Positions 11,560 through 22,848 of a stretch of DNA of 64,000 nt are shown here, in pieces. A model generated the notes under the pieces. That model saw nothing but the letters and a program-made list of their open reading frames with translations. It was not told where the DNA came from and did not search any database. Source of the stretch: Isochrysis galbana (taxonomy: Eukaryota; Haptophyta; Isochrysidales; Isochrysidaceae); assembly GCA_018136815.1 (NCBI GenBank), contig CM030931.1:5710148-5774147 (forward strand), written 5' to 3'. Made by a program: the position numbers and the translations under genes. The first letter of the stretch is position 1; every line of letters starts with the position of its first letter.

Positions 11560-12300
11560 CTGAGCCTAGTTCTCGATGCCGAGTTCGAGAGAGGGTGAAT
11601 CCTGCGAGGGGCGGGTCGGGATGGTCGGGGTGGGGCCTCTGGTAGCCAGGGTAGCCGCGTGCGCGCGCTGTGAGGAGCTGGGTGTGCTGCGCGGGCAATG
11701 ATGCAAGAGGGTCAGGGGGTGGTCGGACTGTCGGCAGCCCGACACGGCGCTGCATCGGGCGGGAATCAAATGCCGAATGTAGCTGAGATATAATATAGAT
11801 ATAAAGGAACCGATCCCCCGCGGGCGCGACCGCCCATTCTTTACGGGTAGAGCGTGAGTGCGCGTGACGGCGGAGGGGGAGGGGGGGGGGGCGGATCGCA
11901 CCATTTCTTGGCGAAGATTTTCGTAGCGTCAGGTAGCCCCCCCGGGAGGTTTTTTATTGGGCCTCGCGCCACGGTCAAAAAATGCAGCCCAACCCTTACT
12001 AATAGTTGAAAAGCCCCTGTTTGACCGCCCTAGCATTGTGTGTGCGACCTACTCTAGAGCGCCGCGAGCCTTAGATCGCTCGGAGGGGACGAGAGGCTTC
12101 GCTTGCGTAGAGCAAGCGCGTCACAGGCGCGTGTCGGCTACAAACACGCGCGGTTTTAAACAGGTGCAGTGTTGACACCAGGCTGACGTGGTGTGACTGA
12201 CACTCGACACGTGCCAACTCCTTGTCGAGCAGCCCGCTCAAAGGGTGGCGGGAGCATGCTGTGCTGCCGGCACGGCGCGTGACACAAGCAGGCGGTCAAA
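11560..12300. other. Intergenic with a lone TIR tip ending at 12032
   Basis: TGTTTGACCGCCCTA ends at 12032. In reverse orientation the next 60 bases (CTTTTCAACTATTAGTAAGG, then a GGTCAAAAA-type block) resemble the right end of the element at 15829-17881. No matching second tip is seen nearby. No gene is supported. Confidence 0.45.
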
Positions 12301-13959
12301 TCACGAGGCGCGCACTTCGACGGGCGACAGGGCAGGCAGAAAGCTGCCGCGCGCTCGCTCGAGCCAGCTAATGGAGGCGCTAGCAGCGCGCACGAGGTTG
12401 GCGACGGCGCGCACCCAAGAGCGCGGCCAGTCGCGCCAGGGCACGATGGAGTGCTTCTCCTCCCACATCTTCTGCGCGGTGTGCAGGTGGCGGAGCAGCA
12501 CTCGATTGACCTGGTCGGCGCTCTCGACTACGGCCATGTGGTTCGAATCGAGCATGTGCAGCTCGGCGCCAATGAGGCGTGAGAGCACGTGGGCGTTGAC
12601 CGGCCGGACAACGATGTCCTCGCGGCCGTGCATGACCGTTTTGGGGACCGGGTGCATGCGCAGCGTACGTACCTCGCGCGCGCTCATGCGGTGGCGCATC
12701 ACAGCAACCACCTGGCCGGCGAGGCCTGGCGCCACGGCCCCACGCTCCCTCGAGCCCACGTAGTGCTCGATGAGCGCCTCGTAGTTGGAGGTGGGCGTGC
12801 GGAGCGCCTTCGCGGAGAGGGCGGCGGATGCCGCGACCGACGCGACAGCCACGGCCGAGGCGGCGCCGTGCGCGCGTGCTCGTACTTCGGAGTGAGCGGG
12901 CGGGTCGGGGGCCGCACGCCGGAAGACGAGGCGCGGAAGCGGCACACCCAGCACGTGCCGGCCGGTGGCGCTACCGGCGTGCGCGCGCCGCAGGCCAGCG
13001 GCCGTGCGCCGGTGCGCCGCTGGTTTGCCGAGGCGCAGCCCGAGCGCACGCACGCCACGAGACGCACGCCGCATCGCGCGGCGGAGCGGTCGAATGACGC
13101 GTGCGCGCAGCCGCTCGCTCACGCCAGGCAGCCCACACGGCGCCGGCGGCAGCGCGCACGAGTCGAGGAAGCGGCGTGTGTAGTGGCAGTGGAGATCGAG
13201 GTGCGCGCGCAGCCGTGCGGCGAGCCGAGCGCCGCCTGCGGGCAGCCGGCTAACGAGCGGCGCGGCGACGATCTGCGCTATGGCCGCGAGACCGCGCACC
13301 GCTGGAATCCTACGCGTAAATCCGCCCAGGTGTGTCGAGATTAGGCAGAGTGAGCGCACCCTGTCCGCGGCGTGGGCGGCGAGCTTCATAGCGATCATGC
13401 CACCCATCGAGAAGCCAACCACATGGCAGTTGTCCCACTCCATCGCGTCGAGGAGCGCGAGCGCGTCACGCGCCATCATCTCGGTTGAATAGGGCCCCGG
13501 CGGAGCGGAAGACGCCCCGGTCCCCCGGTTGTCGAACACGCACAGCTCGTACTGGCCCGAGGCGGCGAGCGCCTCCACCTGCGACTGCCAGCCGTTGTGT
13601 GTCGCCGCCATCCCCATGATGAGGAGCACACGAGCGGGAGCGCCGCGCCGGCCGAAGCGACGCCAGTGGAGAGAGATGGGAGGACAGACGGCTCCGTACC
13701 CTTCTCTCCTCTCCCTCTCTCCGCTCTCTGCCACTCCTCTCTCTCCCACTCTTGGTCGTTGCTCTGCTCTCTCTCTCTCTCCTCTCTCTCCTCTCTCTCC
13801 TCTCTCTCCTCTCCCTGTGCGTGGGCTGATGGCACACTGTCCAAGTGCGGTGGGAGAGAGAGAGATGTCTGAGACAAGACGGCCGAGTGGGGAGGGGGAT
13901 GGAGGGAGCGAGCATGCGGCGTGGGTGAGGAGGAGGGAGAGGAGGAGAGGGCGGGCCAT
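12301..13959 (-). CDS. Alpha/beta-hydrolase-fold protein
   Basis: One minus-strand frame of 552 codons. It contains the alpha/beta-hydrolase signature: an oxyanion-type LLIMGMAATHNGW near residue 112, FDNRGTGASS near 142, the nucleophile elbow GFSMGG (Ser about 184), an acid-loop GREDIVVRP and a terminal SNHMAVVE with the candidate His. The first 25 residues are signal-peptide-like, but residues 50-88 are translated from a GA microsatellite (RGERGERGERE). An intron there or a later start is therefore likely, and the safe domain begins near CPPISLHWRRF. An Arg/Ala-rich stretch between the Ser and the Asp is long for the family and could be a lid insert or retained intron. Substrate cannot be inferred. 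Confidence 0.75.
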   Translation of the reverse strand: MARPLLLSLLLTHAACSLPPSPSPLGRLVSDISLSPTALGQCAISPRTGRGERGERGERGERERAEQRPRVGERGVAESGERERREGYGAVCPPISLHWRRFGRRGAPARVLLIMGMAATHNGWQSQVEALAASGQYELCVFDNRGTGASSAPPGPYSTEMMARDALALLDAMEWDNCHVVGFSMGGMIAMKLAAHAADRVRSLCLISTHLGGFTRRIPAVRGLAAIAQIVAAPLVSRLPAGGARLAARLRAHLDLHCHYTRRFLDSCALPPAPCGLPGVSERLRARVIRPLRRAMRRASRGVRALGLRLGKPAAHRRTAAGLRRAHAGSATGRHVLGVPLPRLVFRRAAPDPPAHSEVRARAHGAASAVAVASVAASAALSAKALRTPTSNYEALIEHYVGSRERGAVAPGLAGQVVAVMRHRMSAREVRTLRMHPVPKTVMHGREDIVVRPVNAHVLSRLIGAELHMLDSNHMAVVESADQVNRVLLRHLHTAQKMWEEKHSIVPWRDWPRSWVRAVANLVRAASASISWLERARGSFLPALSPVEVRAS

Positions 13960-15092
13960 GCGCCCTCCCCTAGCAGAATAGAGAGAGAGGGAGGGAGGGA
14001 GGTGGGGCTTCTGTGAGAAGAGACGCGCCAGAGAGGGAGATGGGTGGAAGAGGCCGTTGATGGAGGGGGCGCGGAGAGAGAAGTTTCGAGAAGGAGAGAG
14101 AGGGGGAGAGAAGGGAGGAAGGGGGGGGGGGGGAGGGGGGAGAGAGGGAGAGAGAGAGAAGAGGAGAGAGAGAGAGAGACAGGAGGGAAGTGGGCATTAG
14201 AGAGAGGAGGGTGGAGAGGGAGAGAGTAGGGAGGAGCTGACAAGACCAAACCCCACTGAGAAATATAGAAGTGGCAGCCCAGGAAGAAGGAAGAAGACGG
14301 CTCCCTTTTCTCCGCTCGCGGCGCGGTGCACAGACCCTCTTTCTCCGGGGGAACAGGACACTTTTCTTTTCTAGAGGCAGGCTGGAAGACGCAGGGCCTT
14401 CGCCCCTCCTACAACCCTCTCTCCCCTCTCCTACAACCCTCTCTCTCTCTCCTCTCTCCTCCTCCCGTGGTGGGCTCGATCGAGATTCGTGTGTGTGGGG
14501 GGGGGGGGCCCTCTCCTTGTTGGCCGGTTCCCCTCTTCCTGCGCTCCCCGCTTCCGTCACCCTGCAACCTGATTCTGGACGAGATGCATCTCTCTCTCTC
14601 CCTTTCTCTCCTTCTCCCCCCCTACTCTCTCTCCCTCTCTCTCTCCCTCTCTCTCTCTTTTCTCTCCCTTTCTCTCTCTCCCTCTCTCTCTCTCTCCCCC
14701 CCACCCCGCCACGCTCTCCCTCTCTCTCTCTCCACCCTCCTCTTTCCCCGCCCACTTCCCTGAGAGTCCGAGAAGCGAGACATTTACGTATATCGCTGAG
14801 AACATTTCGAAAAAGAGGGCCGGAACACAATCAACAGTCGACTGCGAGCCAGAGGTAGCTGCGTGCGTTGGAGTCTCTTTTGCTCCTGCTCTACTTCTCA
14901 AGTATCAACCAGTTTCATCTCTCTCCGCGTCCTCTCCATGGATTGCCGCCACGAACAACTTCGTCGTATCCCTCTCTCCTCTCCCCTTCGAGTCCCTTCG
15001 AGGACAGAGCGAGCAAGTGGACGGTTCGCGGAAGCGGAAGAAACGACTTGCCTCCTATCCCTCGACAGTACTTTACAACAGTACTAATTTAA
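13729..15092. repeat. CT/GA microsatellite region
   Basis: CT-rich tracts (13729-13812, 14585-14735) and GA/GGGA tracts (13980-14230). Long ORFs here are compositional artefacts. An ATCTGAAGATTCAGGCTAC motif at about 15100 recurs near 21607 and 31080 as part of dispersed repeats. Confidence 0.7.
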
Positions 15093-17151
15093 AAAAAATC
15101 TGAAGATTCAGGCTACTACCGCTAGCTATAAAGACCACGCACTCACGGTACCGACTCACGCCATCGCCTATACCCCAGAACACTCACTCCCTTTACACTA
15201 CCCCCTTCATTCCTTTGTCTTTGGTATCGGGGGGGGGGGGGCGCTTGCACTACGTCGGGCCAAGTGCAAGGGGCGGGCTCGGACAGACCTGTTGTTGGGT
15301 GTTCCCGTGGAAAACAAACGTAAAACGCCTTCTGCAACTATCTTATCGTTATCGTGTCCCGGGGGGTCTCTGCCCCCGCCCTTCGGCTTTTCTTAACGAG
15401 CCTCAGCCGGAGATCATAAACCACATTTTTGTCAGAGCTCAGAGCAAGGCTGATCTCACTCTTGGAGATTGCCTGCGAGGGCGCGCCGGCAGCTAGCGCG
15501 AAATGCGGTTCTTGCGGGGAGCTCATGGAGCTTTCCTCGGGGATGACTACGGGCATGGTGATCGACGCACGACGCACGACCCACGGAGGGCGCGGAAGTG
15601 CGGAAGGAGGCTTGTGGCTTGTGGCTTGTGGGAGGTGGTGGCAGGCGACTGGGGTGGCTCAGGCGCGTGCTTGACTTGTATTGACTCGTTCACTCGGGGT
15701 ATAGACTCGGGAACTCGGGGGGACTCGCTTGGGAACACGGTGGGACTCGACGAAGTTGCTACAAAACCACTCACGAAAAACCCAAAACCCAACGACCTAG
15801 GGCTCAGAAAACTAACGTAAACACTCCGTAGGGCGGTCAAACACGCCTTTTAACTTCTAAGGGTGAAAATTCACCAAGTCAAGATTGAGGTTTTATCACG
15901 CGATTTTTAGGGAATTACCCTGAAAATGGGTATATTAGGCAGAATCTCATAAGAAATATGCACATTTTCGACGCCATCCAACACACAGACCCAAAAACGT
16001 TGTCGCGCTCGTGCGAAATTGACGTCGACCACAAAAGTGCACCACAGGTCGCGCTGTGCGACGCGCGCCTGCGTTCCCCGGGCACGGTTACCCCCGGACA
16101 GGCAGTACAGAGCCCTGCGCGATCGCACGGCGTCGCCTGCGCCCTCCACCTCGCCCCTGCTGGCATCTGCTGCCAGCCTCTCGCGCGCGTACAGTGCGCG
16201 GCTGGCCGCGAGCCGTCAAAATGACGGTGCTGCGCATGATGGGCTGGCCCATCACACGCGGCACCGCCTCAGTATGGTGGGAGGGGGTGCCTGCTGGCCT
16301 CCTGGCCGCGCAGACCCTCGCCAGAGCCGCCACAGGCCGCGTGCGAGGCCACTGGCGAGGCCAGCGACCATCGCTGCGGCCGCCATCGCGCGCCGCCGCA
16401 GGAGAAAAAGATCAAATTGATTATAGTTTTGCCGAATTATAACTATAGTATCTCTAATTTTAGTCTTCATTTCACCAGTCCAACACACATATGAGCACAA
16501 TACATGACCATCAGCATGCCCAAATGACAATGTTTCGGTAGCCAACCAGTCTTACCATATGAGACTGTCGAATCATCGAAAGAAAAGGAGGGGTTGTCTC
16601 TCGAAATCGAACGTGAGACGCTCGAAGACACGAGGCTGTCCGTCAATTCAGCACGTCAATGCGAAAACAAAACTACTTTTTGTGCTCCATGTTGGGATGT
16701 TGTGCTATAAAAACGGGCAAACTATTGACTGGCCCGTGCTTGGCGGGCACGACTTGTGTGTCTCCGAACGTGAATGGCCTTGGAGGTCATCCGTGTGTAC
16801 AAAAAATTCCAAAAGTTGGCTCAAGATGAGCGCAAAGCAGCCGGTGTCCAATCGTGATTCACGACACGATTGCCCACAGAAATCGATCGCAACCATCACG
16901 CCTGAAGCTTTCAGGCCGGTGCTTGGCTAGATTACATGTTGAATCTACTAGTAGCCAAAAGAACGGGCGGTCTAGAGCTCGAAATTCGCCCTTCTGCCCA
17001 ATTTTCGAGCCCTCCGTGCGGAGAAAACTTCTCACTTTAGACGTCAAACAAAAAGCTATCAATTCCACAGTACTGATCGGCCGCGCGCGTCGCGCCGTCG
17101 CAGAGCACGCTGCAGGCTAGCTTTAAATTATATTCTAGATTGCTACCAGCC

Positions 17152-17550
17152 CTATGATGCACGTGAAAATCCGAGGAGCCGACGAAAACATAGAGAGAAC
17201 ACCTGCCGCCGATGCTCTGGTTGAGCATTGGCGGCAGGTGTTCTCCCGGCCTCAAAGCGTCGAAAGACGAGTCGGGAACCTGCCGTTTGGGGCGGCAAAG
17301 GCATTGTAGGTACGGGCTCGGTCGACCTGCGCCAGAGCGGGCGCGATCGGCAGCGCACCTGTCCCGCCAGCGGCCAACAAACTTTTGTCGACCAGCGAGC
17401 AGCGTCGAGCGCCATGGCGTCCTGGTGCTCCAGCTCCTCGTCAGTCGCGAGCCAGAGCGTATCCTGCGGGGCGAGGGTCAAGACCGTCAAGGAGCATCCT
17501 CTGACGGCCGAATAGGCCGTGTGCGAGCCGTGTATGGTGCGCATGTGCAT
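17152..17550 (-). pseudogene. Captured gene fragment inside the TIR element
   Basis: The minus strand reads MHMRTIHGSHTAYSAVRGC and then an acidic ATDEELEHQDAMALDAARW segment up to a CAG/GTGCGC donor-like site near 17354. The reading then degrades into the hairpin region. It looks like one exon of a cellular gene carried inside the transposon. No family recognised. Confidence 0.3.
17195..17245. repeat. Hairpin, 23-bp arms with 5-nt loop
   Basis: GAGAACACCTGCCGCCGATG plus CTC at 17195-17217 pairs with 17223-17245 with one mismatch (22 of 23), loop TGGTT. Confidence 0.9.
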
Positions 17551-18000
17551 GCGCGGACGTCATCGCTGGGGCACCAGGGTTTGAAATTTGCTTTATAGGC
17601 AATATGGGGCGTCGGACCCCTAATTTAATATATGTCTAGGCACCTTTTAAGTGGAAGAAACACATCTCTCAGTGGGAGCGACGTCTAGTTCGGCTCGTGT
17701 GAGCCGCCAGAGCGTGTGCAAGGGGGGGGGGGTCCGACGGGACTTCGCACCGTCTTTTCGGACGAGGATTCTGAAAAGGCGGGGAGACCCTCCGAGGCGC
17801 TCTCGCCGGGGCTTTCCGCTCACGGTCAAAAATGTCGACCCCCCCCCATATTAGTACTTAAAAGCCGTGTTTGACCGCCCTACACTCCGGAATCATACGA
17901 TAAACAAACCCTCCCCGTGCGGCGAAGGCTGAGGTCGCGATCGCTCGTCATGCGCGAAGAAATACGGAAAGAGAGCGCAAAACTACGCAAACGAAGGGTT

Positions 18001-18976
18001 CGAACTATCGTTAAAGTGAAACTCGTCTGCTGAAGCCAACGCGGAGGGTCGAGGAGAGATCCAAACTCGCGCGGGGCGCGGGGGGAAGAAGGCGATGTGC
18101 GGAGAGACCTTCTAGACAAGCAACGAGCAAAGGGCGACGAAACAAGACGCGAGACGCGAGGCGCGTGCCATTCGTTCTTCCTTTCTTTTACCGAAACCGC
18201 GGCGAAACTAACGTTAAACGTTGGTGCCCCCTCCGCGAGAATCGCGAAGAAGAACGGACGAGATGAAGGCAATCATCGAAGGAATCACGAGAGGAATCGA
18301 AGCGAGGGGGGGCGGGGGGGGAACGAACGACGGCCGGAGGAAACGAACCGCGCGCGGAGGAGAAGAACCTCGCGCGTGGGGGGGGGGGAATAATATAACG
18401 GCCGGAGGCGACGGATGGCACGCCGAGGGGAAGAACCTGCCGCGGGGGGGGGCGAGGGACCGAGGGCACGGCGGGGCAGCGTGGGAGGGCGCGAGGCCAA
18501 TCTCGGAGCGAGATCGCGTCCTTTCCCTCGCGGAGCGCGGAGAGACCTGACCAAAGAGGATGTCAGCCCGAGATCCACTCCGTCTCATGCGATCAAGCTC
18601 AGCACGCTGCGCGATAAACCAAGCGCTGTGGACCCGCATCTGCGCCAAGGCTGAGCGTGAGGCAACCAGGTCGCGTGTCGTCTCGAAGCGTTGGTCTTCG
18701 GCCGACGGCCGTTGCGTCAGCCGACGGTGCGTCTCCGCTCTCCGCTCGGCGCGCCATTTACGGACGAGGCTCGCCTCGTTTCGACACTACCCCCGGAGTA
18801 GAAGAGTAGGGTAGAGTGTAGAGTAGGCGTAGGGTACAAAAACAATACCGTGCGTTGGGATGGTGATAGTTGGGGGATCCCGCCGCGATCCTCCTCCTTC
18901 TCTCTCTCTCTCTCTCTCTCTCCCCCCCCCCCCCCGATAAGAGAGTCTCTTGGCTCTTGGCTCCTAATCCGCTCTC

Positions 18977-19029
<53 letters not shown>

Positions 19030-19038
19030 TCTCTCTCT

Positions 19039-19092
<54 letters not shown>

Positions 19093-19795
19093 CTCTCCTC
19101 CTCCTCCTCCTCCTCCTCCTCCTCCTCATCTCGCATGCTCTGCTGCCTTCAAGAAGAGAGAAAGAGAGAAGGAGGCGGTGAGCAAGAAGGAGAGAGAGAC
19201 CATCCGAGTAGACAGGGATCTCTCTTTACGCACAAATACAAATAGAGGCTTCCCCCTCTTCTCCCCGCCCTCAAATCTCTCTCTCTCTCTCTCTGATTCT
19301 CCTCTCTCCCCCCCCTTTCCTTTCTCTTCCTTCCCCCCCCTCCCCCTCTCCCCTCTCGTCCGGTCACGCCTTCTATCCTCGCACGGCTTCACGACTACTA
19401 CTTTACTACTAGAGTACTACTTTGCATCTCTCCCCCCCCCGGGGTTCAGTATTTGCATCTCTCTCTCTCTCTCCCCTTCCGCTTCCCCCCCCCCCCCTCC
19501 CCCCCTCTCTCATCAAGGAACGAGCCCCATTTGATAAGTCTCCTCTCCCCACTCCTCCCCCCCCCCTCTCCCGCACACAAGAACACGGAGCGAGCCGTCC
19601 ACCAACGGGACCCACCCCCACCCCCCCTTCCGCGTCCCTCCCCAAACCCACTCTCCTTCCCTCTCTCCCTTCCCCCCCTCTCCTTCCGTCCATCCCTACC
19701 TCTCTGGCCCACAGACCTCCCCACCTGAGCAGCGCTCCCTCCACGCTGGCCCTCCCACCCCCACCCCACCCCCTACCCCCTGTCTTTCAGCCACC
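18001..19795. other. G-rich then CT-rich intergenic region with one exon-like stretch
   Basis: 18290-18480 is G-rich. On the minus strand 18554-18718 reads RFETTRDLVASRSALAQMRV and then HSAWFIAQRAELDRMRRSG, ending LFGQ at a GT donor. It looks like a real helical exon but has no partner exons, so it is left as an observation. 18898-19130 is a long CT tract and 19260-19790 is C/CT-rich up to the next gene. Confidence 0.4.
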
Positions 19796-21200
19796 ATGCC
19801 ACCCCTCCACCCTCGCCTCTCCCTCTGCACCCTGCTGCTCTCGCTCTCCCTCCCACCTTCTCTCGCCTCAGAGACGTCGCAGCCCGCCGGCCCGCGTCCA
19901 TGGCAGGAATTCCTCTCGCAGGGGCTCAATACGGGCATTGGAGGTATGAACAAGGGACTCGAAGTTGGACTTGCCTCTGCACAGGGAGAGCCGCACACAC
20001 CTGCGCAGATCAGCCAGGAGTTCTCGCAGCTTGGCACGCAGAGCGCACAGGTGCGAGACCGGTAAAGCCAGAGCAGCGAGCCGCCCTGCAGCGCGTGCAG
20101 GAGCCTAACCCACCTCAGGCGGAGTCGGGTCCACAGTTTCATCTCTGTGCAGGAGGAATTACGCGTGCCGAGGCAGCAGCATACCGAGGAACCAAGTTGA
20201 CCTGTGACTCATCCTGCCCCTGACCCTGGCGCGTTGTGCAGGGATTCGGCAATCTTGCAAGCGGTGTACCCGCCGAGAACAAGCCGGCACCCGGCGCGGC
20301 GGCAGACGCGCCGGATCCGGCGACCGATCCTCCGGCAGAGGCAGCCAATCCCGCACCAGCGTCCACCGCCAGTGAGGGCAACCCCGGGTCGGTCCAACCA
20401 GGAACGCTCGAGGGTATGGGCGGCGACAAGCCATTTCTGGACAACTCGGCGCTCCTCCCCACCACAAACAAGGCGCACCTTGGTAGTGAGCAGGAGTTTC
20501 TCAACGCGGCCGCCCTGACCGGGATCAACTTTGGCAACCTGGCACACAAGCACGCCAACCTGCACGCGTCTGGCAAGGGCGATGGGCAGGTGCGTCAGAC
20601 CCCTGCGCGAGAGTCGCACCCGGTGCAAATGTACCAGGCGGGCACTTGATTGTGCGAGCAGATTCCTTTTCCGCCAAAGTGCGGCTGTGAGCCTCCAAGT
20701 TGCTTGGAGCTCGTCTGCGATGGGCCAGATCTCGCGCCATTACACCTTGATTCTCCAATGAGGCGACAACACGCCTCCCTGCGCGCGGATTGCCCTCTGC
20801 GCGAACGTCAAGGCTTGGCAAAGACCGACTTACTCTGTCTCTTTATGACGTCATGCAGGTGACAGCACAAGAGTTCTCACAAGAGGGTGTCAACACGGCG
20901 AACCGCTTTATTCTCCTTAGCGGCCCTATCGGCCAGGCTATTGAAGCTGCTCATAACAGCCCGGAGCTGCAGCCTTCCGAGGTCCACCGAGAGCCGATGC
21001 CATTGGTAATGCCGTCGTCACCTTTCATCATCCTGCAGTACGGGAGCCTCGCAAGCACAGCGGCTGCCGTCGCCTTCGTCTCAGCCGCCGCAGTTCTTAT
21101 TGCCACTTTTCGCAACCAATTCAAGAGTGGCACATCGCTTCACAAAGATCTGTCCACCGGACAGGCTGACGGCACCGCGCGCTCTCGCGAGCTGGTTTGA
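19796..21200 (+). CDS. Secreted or type I membrane protein, unknown function
   Basis: Three exons, 19796-20050, 20242-20589 and 20859-21200, join in phase 0 (85 + 116 + 113 codons, 314 aa) with GTGCG donors and CAG acceptors. The N-terminus is a clear signal peptide (CTLLLSLSLPPSLA). The middle is Pro/Ala-rich and contains repeated QEFSQ..G.N-type segments (WQEFLSQGLNTG, AQISQEFSQLG, AQEFSQEGVNTA). A single hydrophobic segment near the C-terminus (STAAAVAFVSAAAVLIAT) is followed by a short basic tail, so it probably sits in a membrane with its N-terminus outside. No catalytic domain or known family is recognised. Start chosen as the first ATG before the signal peptide. Confidence 0.7.
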
Positions 21201-21655
21201 GCCGGGACTACAGCGCAGTCAGTGCTGTCAAGGGCCTCGAGCTGTGCGTGGGCACTCGTTGATCGGAGATCCATATTCGTCTACACAACTCGTTAAGATG
21301 GTCGACGCGGTCTGATGGGTTCTCTGCGATGGATCAGCCCTAGGTCATACGGACTGATGGTGTCATTCTTGTGCCACCGCGGTATGCGCGCCGAAACGCA
21401 CTGATGGAGCATTAACGTCGTGGCGTGTGCTGTGTGAACAATAGCACCGAAGTGGGATCTCCTACTAGAAAACCGTCTTTTAGGTAGACTCGCTTGACAA
21501 TGAGTCGCGTTGTAATGGTAGCCCGGTCACTCACTCTGTTTAATTAACTACGGCTATTTCAACTAAGTTTATATTTGGTTCGCATGGGGGGGGGGAAGGG
21601 GGGGACATCTGAAGATTCTGGACTACACACCTACAAGGTCTAGGTTTCCCTATCT
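21201..21655. other. Intergenic, repeat motifs only
   Basis: Contains AACTAAGTTTATATTTGG at about 21562, the 5' motif of the SINE/LINE family, but the sequence diverges after it. An ATCTGAAGATTCTGG motif follows. No gene. Confidence 0.5.
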
Positions 21656-22060
21656 CTACTCCGACATCGCCTTTATCTTCCCTCCCTCCACCTCTTCCCT
21701 TGCCGATGGATCGAGCACGACCACTGGCTCGATATGCGACGATACGGAAGGGAAACGATCCGCGGGAGGCGCGGCGAAGATGGCCGGGAGTGATGGAATG
21801 GCGGGCTGGACCACCTCCTCAGCAGAGGAAGGCGGGAGGACGGGCTTGGGCGAGGACGAGCGCGACGACGGAGCGGACATGGTTGGGCGGTTCGGGATGG
21901 ATAGGCTGGGGTTGAGGGATTGGCGGGGTTTGGTACTGATAGAGTGTTGAGAACGAGGGACTATCGCCCTGGCACCAGCATGTGGTGACCAGGGCGGCCG
22001 AGAGGAGAGAGAGCGACGCCATCGCTCGCGCTCTCTCCAGAACAGAACCGGATAAAAATC
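21656..22060 (-). mobile_element. MSAPSS-type retroelement 5' end, copy A
   Basis: The minus strand starts MSAPSSRSSSPKPVLPPSSA, like the reading frames near 23020, 27065 and 40760. Only about 70 codons are present before divergence. No enzymatic domain is visible. Confidence 0.5.
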
Positions 22061-22325
22061 CTCTTACAATCCTCTCACACCACTATCACGCGCACATTCA
22101 CGGTTACACGTAGATAACTAACATAACGGGATACGCGCCAAGAAAGAAAGAAGGGGGGTGAGCAGGAGAAAAAAGAGAAAAGAAGAGAGGGGCCCGTCGC
22201 CTCTCCTCACGTGAAGAGAAGTCCTATTTGGACTTAGGAAGTAAAAAGAGGTCTAAGGGGGGCAAGAGACAAGGGGCCCATCGGTGATACCCCCTCCTAA
22301 ACGGAGTACGGAGTGGTGAGCAAAG

Positions 22326-22650
22326 AAAAACTTCTTAATAGTCTCGCCGCGCGCGCGACCCTGCACAGTATCTACGCAGCCTCGCCCGCTTCCCTTCCCC
22401 CCCCCTCCACCTGCCTTGCGGCTCGTCCCCTCGTGCTCTACCTAGGGGCTGGGTGCGGTGGGTTTCCAGTGGCAGACGGTGTGTACCGGTTCTCGATGGC
22501 CTATTTCTCACCTTCCTCCTGTGCCTGTGCCATCGGGCTACCGGCTGTTGTGCGTTTGCTCCTTGTGTTAGGTGTCCGGCGGTTATGGTTCTGTGCATCC
22601 GAGGGCTGCTGTCAGATGGTGAGCGCTTCGCGGCGGGGGGTCTCTTGTTC
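22326..22650 (-). mobile_element. LINE 3' end fragment
   Basis: In minus orientation it ends GGCGAGACTATTAAGAAG followed by T's, as at 44065 and at the end of the SINE-like copies. The CGAGGGG...AGCCGCAAGGC region also matches the 3' untranslated part of the LINE at 44065-45531. Confidence 0.6.
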
Positions 22651-22848
22651 AGGCTAGAAGAAATACGGAAAGAGAGCTAATCTCTCCTCGCCGAAGCGAG
22701 TGGCCGCGGCGAGCCGCGGCCCTTCCCTCCTGGCTCTGGCTCTGGCGCCCCCGTCTTCTCTTACCCAAACGGGGCGAGAAGACACGTTTCTGCCGGAGGG
22801 GAGAGCTGCCGCTCCCCCCTCCCCTCCCTCTTCCCTTTTCCTCCTCTC

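Larger units (their letters stand above)
15829..17881. mobile_element. 2.05-kb TIR DNA transposon, non-autonomous
   Basis: The ends are inverted repeats: TAGGGCGGTCAAACACG at 15829, and the same sequence in reverse complement ending at 17881/17882. Similarity continues for about 30 bp (CTTTTAA on both sides). ACACTCCG occurs immediately on both sides (15821-15828 and 17882-17889), a 7- or 8-bp target duplication depending on whether the shared A belongs to the element. The paralogous unoccupied site is at 28467-28474. No transposase is seen. The interior holds a low-GC block (16440-17120), a hairpin (17195-17245) and a gene-like fragment on the minus strand near 17360-17550, so it may be a gene-capturing (Pack-type) element. 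Confidence 0.8.
15436..18000. repeat. About 505-bp dispersed repeat, split by a transposon
   Basis: 15436-15828 plus 17882-18000 together match, in reverse complement, the uninterrupted stretch 28356-28860 with small indels. The left part holds the AGAGCAAGGCTSATCTCACT end; the right part holds the CGGAATCATACGATAAAC...GCAAACGAAGGGT end. A partial copy of the left end is at 9075-9165. No coding function is evident. Confidence 0.8.

Noticed and set aside
12589-13344. 251-codon plus ORF
   Set aside because: Arg/Ala-rich antisense shadow of the alpha/beta-hydrolase gene.
13970-14830. Long minus-strand ORF rich in Ser, Leu, Arg and Glu
   Set aside because: Entirely made of GA/CT microsatellite translation.
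18717-19245. ORFs encoding poly(RE) or poly(SL) on either strand
   Set aside because: Direct translation of the CT tract at 18898-19130.
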